A stretch of DNA of 64,000 nt, taken from positions 2,976,001-3,040,000 of the forward strand of contig CAKKNE010000004.1 of the NCBI GenBank assembly GCA_918797485.1, read 5' to 3'. The translations under genes were made by a program, and so were the position numbers. How positions within the stretch are numbered: the stretch's first letter is position 1; each line of letters opens with the position of its first letter. The notes below the pieces were generated by a model. That model worked only from the letters and a program-made list of their open reading frames with translations, was not told where the DNA came from and searched no databases. The stretch comes from Pelagomonas calceolata. Its lineage: Eukaryota > Sar > Pelagophyceae > Pelagomonadales > Pelagomonadaceae. Shown piece after piece: positions 37,101-49,100 of this stretch.

Positions 37101-40100
37101 CGCCTCGAAGAACCGAAAGACCCCAAAGTCTCCATCAAAACCGTGGCGCCATCTTAACTCTTCATAGTTGGAGGAGGTGAGCTCGCAGAAGGCCAGCTGG
37201 CTGCCTTCGAGATACGTCCCGGAACTGTCACAGACGCCTCCGGAAATAACTCCAGACGCATCTCGTAACCACGCGCCGCGCGTTTCCCGCGCGCCGGCGA
37301 CCTGCTCCAGGTTCTCGGTATGGACATCGATCGCCTTTGTTACTTGGGGCATCTGATGCAGACTATCACTTCCACACCGCGAAAATTCATTCAAGGAGCA
37401 CGGCTGCGAATCCGCACTGCCAATACTGTAGCCGGGCACGGCCGGCGGCGCCGGCTCCCAGCCGATGTTGACCGTGTTCTCGCCCCACCGCGACATGCTT
37501 TTCTGCGTGACCTCCCCGTACCTGTGGGCCGCCTGGAAGGGCGCCTTCTGGTTGAGGTGGATCACGATCCTTTCGGTGGGCTTCATCTTCGCCGCGTAGA
37601 TCTCGCCCTTGGCCGTGACGGGGATGCCGAGCTGGTCCCGAAAGATCAACGCGTATTCCCGCCCCGTCGCGAGTAAAAACAGGTACTTGCCCTGGGGCGC
37701 CTGCTCGACGCACGACTGGTCGCCGCTCTGGACGTGCCAATACGGTAAATCGTCCCAGAAGCTCCGGTAGTTCGTGGACGGTTTCCAGTCCGTGACGTCG
37801 ACAATTCGAATGTGGGGGAACTTGTACAGTCGCAACGTGTTGGTCTTGGCCGAGGTCCACTTCGCGCTGAACGACACGCGTCGTATGGTGGACGTGCACC
37901 GCACGTACTCCGGCGTCCCCAAATCCTTGTCGAAGACGTCGTAGCCGACCACACAATCCGGGTTGTTCGCGAAGTGGCCCGCGTAGGGCGCAACGACGCC
38001 GCCCGGCGCGCCCGACCCCAGCGATCCGTCGAGGTCGTTCAGGATGCCGGACGTGGCAATATCCCCGCCAAAGCCCTTCTTGAAGGTCGCCGGCCGCGTC
38101 ACGTTCGTGTAAGTGACGTTTTCAAAATCGACCTCGTAGCCGCCCTTAATACCCACACACCAGCTGCACGTCCACAAGGGCGCCTCGAAGTTCACGAAGG
38201 TCGCGTTCTTCACTATTAACTCAGAACCGATTCCCGGGAAGTGCAGGGCGTGGATGCAGCCGTTGCCGTCGTGGTTCACGGCGCCGTTCACGTCCTGCAG
38301 CCCCTCGCACATGTCGCCCGGGCCCGCCGTGGCGATTTCCCTGGTGCGTCCCACAAAATAAGTGTTCGATATTGTGGACTTGGCGAACTCCGTGCCGCGG
38401 CCGTTCATGTACAAAAACTCCAAGCCGGCGATGCCCGGGTTCAGCACCCGCAACCCGTCGAAGTTGACGTCGACGAGAAACTCGCCCCAGACGCCGAACC
38501 GCCCGTTGTTCCAGCCCAGGAAGTCCCGGAACGTGGCCGGTTCGCCAAACGTGTTCGTATCGGCCCCGCCGACCGTCGGGAAGTAGTCTGAGACCTTGAG
38601 GCCGTGCCTTTTGGTCGAGTGGGCGACGTTGCCCTCCATGCGCGCCAAAGGCGTGTAGATGGGAAACTGCTTGGCGTTCTGCTCCGCCGCGGACTGGCCC
38701 GAGATGCCGTCGGGCTTCTCGAGCTGGCGGTACCAAAACCCGTAGTGCGACGACGCCGCGGCCACGTTGCCGTAGACATCATTATCGGGGTTCACGATCC
38801 AGTAGCACGCCGGCGACTGGTCTACTAATAATAGAGACCAGATGGGCCGCACCATCGCCACGAGGTTGTAGGATAAGGTATTCCGCACCTCGGTACCGTC
38901 CTCGATGAAGACCGCGTGACCTCGGGTATCAAAGACCACATTCCACGACACCGTCAAATGGTTCACGCCGTGGATTGCGATCGCTCTGTTATTAGCGTGG
39001 TGCACCGTGCAGTTTTTCACGTACGACTTGCTGACGTTACCGACCATGTGGAAGTGGATCGGGTACTTGCCTAGCTTTAACCCTTGGCCCACGTTCCGCG
39101 TTTCTATGTTCGATAACCTCCCGATAATCGAGTCATCATATAACTGAGAAGACGCAAAGACGATCTGCCCGCCGAACTGCTGTTGTTTGGATTGGTCGTC
39201 GCCTTGGACCACGACGTTCCGCGACAGCAGGCCGACCTCCGCCCGGTACTCCGGCACGACCTCGACACCTCTGTCATCAAAGTACCCATCCCCATGATGG
39301 AAGAAGAAGAGGCGCTGATCTAACTTAATAGAGTAGCCGTCGGTCCACGCGATCGTCCGCTCCTCGGTCTCCATCGGATCGAAGCTTGTGGACGTGATGA
39401 AGATGCGGTCGCCGACCTTCCAGTCGACGGGATCTTGTACGAAAATGGTGTCGTTCAACGCGTGCACACTCTGCGAGAGCCGGGTCCACGGCCGCTGGGG
39501 CAATCCATGCAAATCCAAGATCGCGTCGCGCACCGCGAGGCATTTGGCGCCGTAGACCGGCAGCTCGTACGAGTCCCGGTCTCCCGTTAAGGTAATGGTA
39601 GCTTTATTGGGAAATGGTTCTTGCTCGGTCCCTACAACTAATTTACCGCCGAACACGAAGATGTACGACGCGTTCAGCGCCAAATCGCCGACGTCCCGGG
39701 AGAACTCGAGGACACCACCATAAACTAGTAACAAATGCAAGGCCGGCGGACTTTCATCGAGTACAATGTACTGGCCCTGGGTAATGACCACGGAGTCGCC
39801 TTCCAGCGGTTTATTTTCCAGCACGCCGCCCCACGTCGTTAACGAGGACCACAAGTCGACATAAGCCCAGGTAATTTGATTCGGGTTCCGCGCGTGGCCC
39901 CACGGCCACAGACTCACGAGAATCTCCGCCTCGCGCGCGTCACCGGAATAATCCCAGGCGTTCGTGAGGCACGTGATCATCGTCGTGTTTGTTTCGTTGT
40001 GGAAGGCTATTCCGAGGTTATCACAGTTCACGCCGTCCCAGTCGCAGAGGTGCTGGTCGCGGTACGTGGCTACATCTGACAGTTGTATCGCGCAAGGTAC

Positions 40101-43100
40101 GCCGCCCAGCGTCACGGTCGTGTTCTCGACCGTCGCGAGGCCCTTGCGGATGCCCGTGACGTTCAATCTCAGAGTCGTGCCGCCGGCCGTCGTGCCGTTC
40201 AGCCGCGAGACGCTCTGTAATGTCGGCGTCAGCTCGGGCGCGTACGTGAAGTTGAACCGCGCGTGGGCGTCGCCGTTGTAGAGCTCGAACTTTGAGTCAA
40301 TGTCGACTTCCATCTCCAGGGCCGTGTTCGTGTCCGTCGCCGACGCCTCGAGGCCGTGCTGCGACGCCCACGCGACGCCCTTGCCGCACTGGCTCACGAG
40401 GATGTAGTGGCCGTTAATACTAGTCGTACGATCAGCGGTCAACTTGTGCAGCGCGGACGTGGCGCCGCAGCGCTTCAGCGCCGCCGGGAGCCGCGGCTCC
40501 CACTCGAGGTATTCGTACCGGTACGTCGTAAAGACGACGAGGATCAGGTCGTCGCGCGCCTCGTAGCTCTCGATGAAGTCCGCGGCGCCGTCCGCGTTCT
40601 CCACGGTCAGGTGGTTTTTGTCGTAGTAGTCCTCGAGCGAGCGCGTCTTCGCGTTATAGAAGCCGATGAAGATGCGGTAGGCCGTCGACCACAGGTCGTC
40701 GCGGAAGCGGCAGCCGGCCTCGGACTGAGTGGCCACGAAGCCGGACGTGCCCGTGCGCACGACGAGGGTCGTGCCGGTGCGCAGGCGCGTCCGGACGCGC
40801 GGCCGCGCCGAGACGCCCCCGGCGTACGTCGCGTTCGCGGGCAGCGGCCCCGTGACGCACGTGAGCGTCGACCGGTAGTTGAAGCCCGTGAAGTCCGTGG
40901 CCTTGGGCGTCGGCGCGGGCGACGTCGGCGTCGACGAGGGGATTGACGTCGGCGGCACGCTCGGTCTCCCGGAAGGCAGGGCCGTGGGCACGTAGGTCGG
41001 CCGGCGCGACGCGTCGAAGGTGGTGGGCGCGCCGCTCGGCGCCGCCGTGGGCACGCGACTCGGCGCTGCCGTCGGCACGCGCGTCGGCGAAAGCGCGACC
41101 GGCCGCGGCGTCGGCGCCGGTGCTGGGACGAGCGTCGGTTCCGACGTGGGGGTTGCCGAAGGGAGCGGCAAGGGGACGGAACTCGGCGCCGCGGTCGGCG
41201 GCGTTGTGGGGGCTGACGAAGGCAGCGAGGACGGGCCTGACGACGGGAGAGGCGTCGGCGGCCACGACAGCGGCGTCGGCAGCTCCGTCGCGAAGGTGGG
41301 CGAGGCGGACGGCGCCGGGATGGTCGGTGCGGGCGCCGGCGCGCTCGTCGGCTTGCTCGTCGGCGCGGCCGAGGGGCTCATCGTCAGGAGCGTCGGCTCC
41401 GGCGTCGGATGCTCGGTGAGTAGCGTGGGCGTCGGCGACGGAGCGGCGGTGGGCACCGCCGTCGGGGCGCCGGTCGTCGGCGACGGGGAGGGGAAGTCGG
41501 TGTTGTAGGTCGGCGAAGGCGTTGGCGCCGACGTTGGCTCCGCAGACGGCAAAGCGGTCGTCGGCGTCGGCGAGGGCGCCACGGTGGTGTACGTCGGCGA
41601 GGCCGACGGCGGGAGCGTGGGCTCGGCCGTCGGCACGGCCGTGGGGACGAACGACGGCGCCGCCGACGGCAGCCGCGAGGGCGCCGGCGTCGGCAGCGCG
41701 GACGGCAGCGCCGTCGGCACCGTCGACGGGGTCGACGAAGGCATGGACGAAGGCACCGCCGTCGGCGCGAACGACGGCGCGGGCGTCGGCAGCGTCGAGT
41801 GCGACGGCAGCATCGTCGGCGCGGGCGTCGGCGGCACCGACGGGTAGGCCGTCGGCTGGAGCGACTCGTGGAAGTCCTCGAAGAACTCGACGACCTCGCA
41901 GTCGGCGCCGGCGATAGTAACTTTGTTGTCGTCCAGCGCCTCGGCGAAGCCGTCGCCGACCATGGTGATGTAGGTGCCGCCGGCGAGGGAGCCGCGCTCC
42001 GGCGTCGCGCGCGTCCGGTTGTCCGCGTAGAGGCCGACCTCGTAGGCGAGCGGCTTGGCCGGGCCCGCGATGCCCGACGGCGCCGTGACGACGACGGCGT
42101 GCGTGCCCGCGGACGCGTTCGGCGACGCGCAGGTGATGCGCGTGTCGTTCGCCGTCATGACGGGGCAGGGCAGGCCGCCGACGGTGACGCCGACGCCCGT
42201 GGCGCCCCCGAAGCTCGTGCCCCGAATGTCGACGATGGACCGGAAGCGGCCCGGCGCGTCCTGGACTATGGACGTGACCTCGGGCGTCGACGACGACTTG
42301 CGCTCGTGCGTCACGCCGCCGGAAAACGACTCCGTCGCCATGCTCACGTCGTGCACTTGCAGGAAGTAGCCGTCGTCGAGCGACGTCGGCTGCACCGCCA
42401 GGATGTCCCCCGCGTCGAAGAGCCAGCGGTAGTAGCGGTAGAGGCCCCCCTCGATGGTCCGCGTCACGGTCTGCGCGGCGCCGTTGCCCGTGCGGTCCGC
42501 CGGGAGGCAGACCGTCGCGTTTTCTATCTCACCACTGGTCATGTTCAGTGCCTCGGTCACACCGTTCGGCGCGCGGGCGTATGAGTCGAGGTCGTCCCAG
42601 ACGACGCCGTCCTCGCTCCCGGCGAAGGTCCAGCCCGCGCAGTTCGACGCCGACGTGGCCGTCGTGTAGCTCCGCACGGCCTTGGGGGTGCCGGCGACGC
42701 GCCGTAAGACTTCGTAGTCGCCACAGTTGTTCAGACTGTTCGTTGTGCCCCACTCCCCGTCGCCCTCGCAGAGCTCGCCTATTGCTACGTCGTCGCAGGT
42801 CGCCAGATCCGGGTCCGCGGGGCACTCGCTTTCGTCGATTACTTCGACCTGGGCGTCCGCGCCCAGGTCGAACACCAGCGGCGCTTGGGTCGTGGGGAAC
42901 TTGACGTCCCAATAGCTGCTGTCATCGTTGTCGTATGCTTTTGACTGGGGGAATTCGCCCTCGTAGTCCGCGTCGACGTCAATGTACCTCTCAGAATACA
43001 GGTCGACCTCGCCGCCCGCGCCGATGTCGACCGTCAGCGTGCCCGAGTCCGTCGACGACGACGCGCCGATAAGTGATCGCAAATTAACAATGGCGTGGAG

Positions 43101-46100
43101 GCGGTCGTACTCCGACTTGACGACGTCGGCCTCGAAGACCGATCCGGAATATGAGAAGCTCAACGTACCCGCATTCTCGTCCCAGGCGCACGGATACTTC
43201 AAAGCATCGTCACACGTGTCGAGCGACCGATCAGCATGCTCGGCGCAGTCCGGGAAGCCCGCGCCCGTCAGCACGATGCTTTGACCGCCGTAGATGGACC
43301 CCGAGAGCGTCTGCGCGTCGAGGACGAAGGGCGACCGGTACCACAGCTTGTAGCCGAGGGCGTAGCCCTTGTTCGGCACGTGGACGTGGACGACGTGCAC
43401 GCCCGCCGGGAGCTTGGGCGGGTCGCAGGCCACCTCGGACGGCGTCTCCCACTTTACGGGACACGCCCAGGCGCCGATCTTCACGGTCTTGCCCGAGGGC
43501 GCGAAGCCGGCTCCTTGTATGACCAAAGGCCGCTCGCGGTCGGCGTAGACCGCGCCGCCCTTTGATGAAGTATTGTGGGCAACGGGCGTGTACCGCGTGT
43601 CGTTGCCCGCGAAGGTGTATACACAGTTACCAAGGGCGCAGTTCGACTCCTGGTACGCCATACTCGTATCGACGACGTAGGCGCTCGCCGTGCCTTTAAC
43701 AAAAGCGCTCTTCGAGGCCGTGGCAACGGCGTCCGTGACACAGGTCAAGTAGGAAGCGTTCGTCACAACGACGTCGGAGCAAGTCGCGACGCCGAGGATG
43801 ACGAGCGTGCCAGGGCCAAAGCCCGCTCCTTGAATATGCAGCATCGTGCCGCCCGCCAGCGAGCCCATGGTAGGAGTAAAGGACGTGACCCTTGGTAAAA
43901 TGTCCACCGTCGGGTTCAGGTTATCGTCGTCGTCGCGGATTTCGGCGTTGCCGTAGCCCTCGACGAAGACGCGCGGGATCGCGTCCGTCTCGGGCGCCGC
44001 GTCGGCGTCGAGGAGGCACTTGAGTTCGTCGTACTGCTCGTCGATCTTGATCTGCGTACACGCCGCCTCTCCCAGAGTCACCGTCATGGTCAGCGCGAGG
44101 TCGTCGGGCCCGCCCAGTCGGAGGTCGCCCGGCCGTGGCCGCGGGCCCTCGCCGGCGGTGAACCAGTCGAAGTCGGCCACCGGTGAATCCGTCCGGTGAC
44201 GAAGGGCGAAGGTCACGACGTCGCCCGCAGCAATGTACGACGGAGGCTCGTAGACCAGCCGCGGCGTCGAGGCGGCCGTGTACGAGAACTCGCAGGCCGA
44301 CGCGTTCGCCGCGGGCAGGACGCAACCCGGCGGCGTGCAGGTCTGCGACGCGCACTTGAAGTAGAAGGGCTCGTAGTTCCAGTCGACCTGCATGTCGATG
44401 ACGCTGGTCGCGTCGACGGACGCGTCGTTCGCGGGGCGCGTGTCGCAGACGATCTCGTACTTGGACGCGCTCACGACGTCGCAGAGCGAGCCGCACGTGC
44501 TCGGATTTAGGCTACAGTCCCGGGCCTCCATGCACGTCGTCATGTGCAGGCCGCACTCGATCGCCTCGGCGCTGCCCGGGAGTCGTATCGTGTAGTCCGC
44601 GAGCGACGTGCCCATGTCCACGGACCCGCTCGCCTCGTCGGAGTAGAACGTGTGGTCCGTCGTGAAGCCCGAACCTCTGAGCGTGAGCCGCGTGCCGCCC
44701 GCCAGCGACCCTTGTGAAGGCGACACCGAGTACAGGTAGTTGACGTACACAAAACTCCGGTTGCCCGTCGCCAGGCCGCGGCCGCGCACGTGCATCGTCA
44801 CGGGCCAGCTCGTGTCGTGTAGATTGTACGTCGGCAGGAGCTTCACGACCGTCGAATTCGCGAACGTGAGCACCGTCGGGCTGCCGCCGATGTAGACGAC
44901 GGGCGACTCGGGCTGCGTGTAGAAGCCGAACTCGTCCATGCGCCAGTGGTAGTCCCACTCTGGTATATTCGCGTCGAAGTTCCGGCCCCGTATCGTGAGC
45001 TCCTGGCCGGCCATCCCCAACGAGTCCATCGCGAGGATCACGGGCGTGTTCTCATCAACTAACGTATAAACTTGTGACGACGACGCCTTGGGCCCGCTGA
45101 AATTCGCATGCATCATGAACGTGCCCTGCTGGTCGTAGTCCTCGTCGTATAAAATACAATCCTTCACGGGCGTGAATTTGGTGACGTCGTGCAGGTCTTG
45201 CAGCTCCAGGCCCCAGTTCCAGATGCGGTAGCCCCTCAGGACGAAGCAGTCCATGTTCCGGGTCGCCTGCTCCAGTTGTGTTTTTGTGGCCGCCGTGTAG
45301 TTCTGGTAGACGGCGCCCTCGTCGTGCAAGTCGCGTTCGCGCAGCATCTGGACCGTGACGGGCCCGCTCAACGTTGAATTAGTTTTGAGGTCGTCCAGCA
45401 CGCACTCGATGTACGTCGTCGACGAGTAGTCGAGCCACTCGGAGTTGGCCCGGTCCCGCGAAGGCGCGTGCGCGTTCCAGACGAGCTCGTAGCCCTTTGT
45501 GGAGGTCGCAGCACACTCGAAGCCCGAGTCGTACTGGGAGACGCGGCAGTGGAAGTTCTTCAGCGTGCGCGGCGTGCACGGCACGCCGGCCACCGTCACC
45601 TTATTCTGGGGGCCGAGCCGCGAAAAGCCCTCGCCCCAGATGCGGATGACGTCGCCGCCGAGCACCGAGCCGTTGCGCGGCGCGAAGTCGTGGATCTTGA
45701 GCGGGATCTCGTACGTGCTCCGCGTCTTGTTGACGTGCCGCGCGAAGCCGACGCCGACGACGCGCACGTCGACGGGGTAGCGGCCCGCGGTCGCCTCCCC
45801 GCGTCGTAACGTGCACTCGATCACCGTGTGGTTGACGTGGGACACGTCGCACGTCGCGCCGCCGATGCCGACCTCGACCTCGCCGACGACGTCGGAGAAG
45901 AGCGTGCCCGCGATCGAGATGAGCTGGCCGGCCGCACCCTTCCGGGGGAAGACGTCCGTGATCGTGGGCGTCGCCTCCTTGGCGTACGTGTAAGAACCGA
46001 GGGACGCCGACGCGAGCTGCTGTTCCGCGGAGCCGACGCTCACGACGACCGGTAACGCTTCGGTGGTCTTCACCCGGAAGAACTCCATCGACAGCGAGTG

Positions 46101-49100
46101 CGTGCCGCCGACGCGCGTGGACACGCCGTCGATCTCGAGCTCCAGCCCGAGGTACCCGCCGTTTACCGACGAGTTGTGCACGTGGAGCAGCTCGAAGTAG
46201 CGGGCCTCGCCGGCCGCGAGACTCACCGCGGACGACTTCGCGCGGTGGAGCGCCGACTCGCAGAGGTACGGCACCGTGTTGGTGCAGTAGGCGTCGTCCC
46301 ACACGCCCGAGGCGAAGGCGTACATGGACATGCACTGCTGTCCTGTACCGGCGTTGTCCGGCTGGCCGCTGTTCCAGTTCGTGTAGGCGCCCGGCGCGGC
46401 GGCGGCGGCGTTCGCGAGTCCCGCCGTGAAGAGCTCCCCCGTCGACTGCCAGCGCCACATGCCCGCGAATCCGTGCGCAGAGCCGCCGAGCCAGCACTGC
46501 CCGGTGCTGGCGCCGCTGCACAGGCCATACAAGAAGTCCTGCTCGGCCTCGGAGTTGATTTCGGCGAGCGTCGCGCCCTCGGCTTGGCACGCGGCCTGGG
46601 CGTCGGCCCAGTTCTTCGTCTCCGTGGACGCGAAGTACCAGTGGCCGTCGAAAAACGTCCAGCCGCCCACGACGTCATTATCGGAGGGCGGCGTCTGCGT
46701 CGCGCCACCTAGAATAACTTGGAGGTGCCGCGGGTCGCTCGTTGAAGATAAAGACAGCTCGAGGGCCGCGTCCCAGACGCCCACAAACACATAAGAGGCG
46801 GCCTTCGGCGCGACGAAGAAGCCCTCGAAGGAGCCCGCACCCGGGCGGTACGCGGGCACGGCGCCGATGTCGTGCGTGTTGATCACGTCCACCGCGGTGC
46901 AGTTGCCCGTGCAGTTGCCGCCGGCCGTCGTGTTCGAGGAGTAGCGGTCGCGGACGATGAGGGTGTGGTGCGCCGCGCGCGCCTCGAACGCGCGGATCCG
47001 CATGCCCCGGCAGATGGCGGGGCAGCCCGGGACGGTCGTCCTCACGATCCGGTCGAAGGCGCAGGACTGGCCCAGCGTGCAGGCCGTCGTGTTCTGCCAC
47101 GTTTCCGTCGTGGTCTCGCCCCGCCAGTAGCCGTCGGAATCGTAGCACGCCTCGCAGGAGATGCACTTGGGCTGGAAGTACGTGTAGTCTGGCTTGGCCT
47201 TGAGCGTCGCCCGCCGGACCCAGGTGTCTGCGGTGGCGTCGCCCACGAACTCGTCTCCAGTTGTACTGCGGATGGAGTCCTGGAAGCTCCCGACGGCGTA
47301 CCACCACTCGTCGGAGTTAAAGGAACCGTCCAGCAGCGAGTTGGTGCCGCCGTACTCGAGGCCGCCCCAACTGTTCGATTCGAAATAGGGCGCGTGGATG
47401 GCCTCGTAATCCAGATTCTCATCGTACTGCTCCGCGCGCGTCTTCAGGTCGAACTGCGCGGGGTTCATGCGCTGCCGCCAGTGCATGTAATCGAGGAGCG
47501 TGCCGGGCCACTCGAGCTTCAACTCCAAGCGACCGTCGGAGAGCGTGCGCATGAACTCGAGCTCGTCCAATCTCGAACAGCAGTGGCAGACCGGCTGGTG
47601 CGCGCCCGGCGCGTCGAAGCCGAGGCACGAGTAGCAGGACCGCCGCAGTTCGTCGACCGTAAAAGGCGCGCACATCTTCGCGTCTTGCCTTAACACGTCC
47701 ACGAAACCGTCCTTGTCCGCCAGGTTCCATGTAGGCTCGCAGCCGTGCCAGTCGCTCGACAGGCAGCAAAAGGCCTCCGCGGCCTCCTCGGGGACGACCG
47801 GCGCCTCGATGCGCCCCGTCTTCGGTTTGACGGGGGGCAGGCAGACGCCGTCGTCGTCTTCCTCCGTCAGGCGGCGCCGCATGGAGAGCCCGTCGTTCGA
47901 TAGCGACGACGTCGACACGAGCGACGAGATGGGCGAGAGAGGCTCGAGGGGCTCGGGCTCGATCGTGTCGATGCCCACGAGGATCGGCGCGGCTTCCTTT
48001 GTCTCCGTGACGCCCGTGAGCGGGTTGATCGCTTCGACGGGCTCGACCAAAACCTCGCCCGTCAGCGTGTCGCTGATCGAGGCCTCGACCAGCGGCGAGG
48101 TGATGGGCCCGGCGGCGAGCGTGTCGCCCGCCGGCATCGCCAGGATCGGCGTGTCCGGGTCCAAGTTGGTGATCGAGGTGCTCGGGAGGCCCGCGACGGG
48201 CGTGAGCGGCGTGGTCGTGCCGCCAGGCCCGCTGGGGTCGAGGAGATCCGGGTCCAGGCTGCCGGCGGTGGGCCGCGGCGTCGGCCCAGTCGTCGGCTGC
48301 GGCGTCACGGTGGGCGGCGTCGCGACGATCGTCTCGATGGGCAGGCCCACCTCGGGGATGAGCGGCAGCTTCGGGTTCCGGGGGTTGCTGCAGATCCCGT
48401 GGAAGCTCGAGTAGTTCGTCTGCGACGTGTTGTCCGGCGCGTTGCAGGACCGGCCCGTCGCGTACGCGTCGTGGACGTCCTCGTCCTTGAGCCAGGACCC
48501 GTCCCTGTAGTCGGGCGCCATGAGCGACCACGCGCGCTGGCGCAAGCCTCGCCCGCCGACGTAGACGCAGTCACATGTAGACGTGGAGCCCGGGACGTAG
48601 TTCGCGGCGAGCGGGTCCGCACAGTCGCCGCCGGCCATGGGGCCGACGCGTACTGCTGAAACGCTTATGATGGTGACGCAGCCGTCGGCGCCGACCGTGT
48701 CGATGATCACCGCGCCGCGCCGCCCGTCGCCCGAACCCGCCGCGAAACTAAAGCGGCCCAGCACAATGCTAGACTCCGCCAACGACACGTTGAGCGGCAC
48801 GTAGCCGCGCGCGGCGTCGGCGACCAATACAGAAGCTTGCGACGCGACGTAGGCGTCCCCCGTCGTGCACGCCACGTCGCCGGGCGTCGTGAGCGTCACC
48901 TCGTACGAGCCGTCGAGCGCGACGTCCGACGGCGCGAGGACGAGCCACGACGGCGTGCAGGGCGGCACGCCGCAGGCCGGCGCTTCCATGTAGGTGCTTA
49001 CGGTCGACCAGAGGCCCTCTTCTTGCACCGCACTTGATGCGGTGACGGTCCAGCTATGGTCCTGCGTCGGCGCCGGCGTCACGGGAGGTTCCAGGCTCCC

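Noticed and set aside
41020-41917. Long plus-strand frames opposite the Pro/Thr tract
   Set aside because: Gly/Val/Asp repeats are the mirror image of Pro/Thr/Ser codons.
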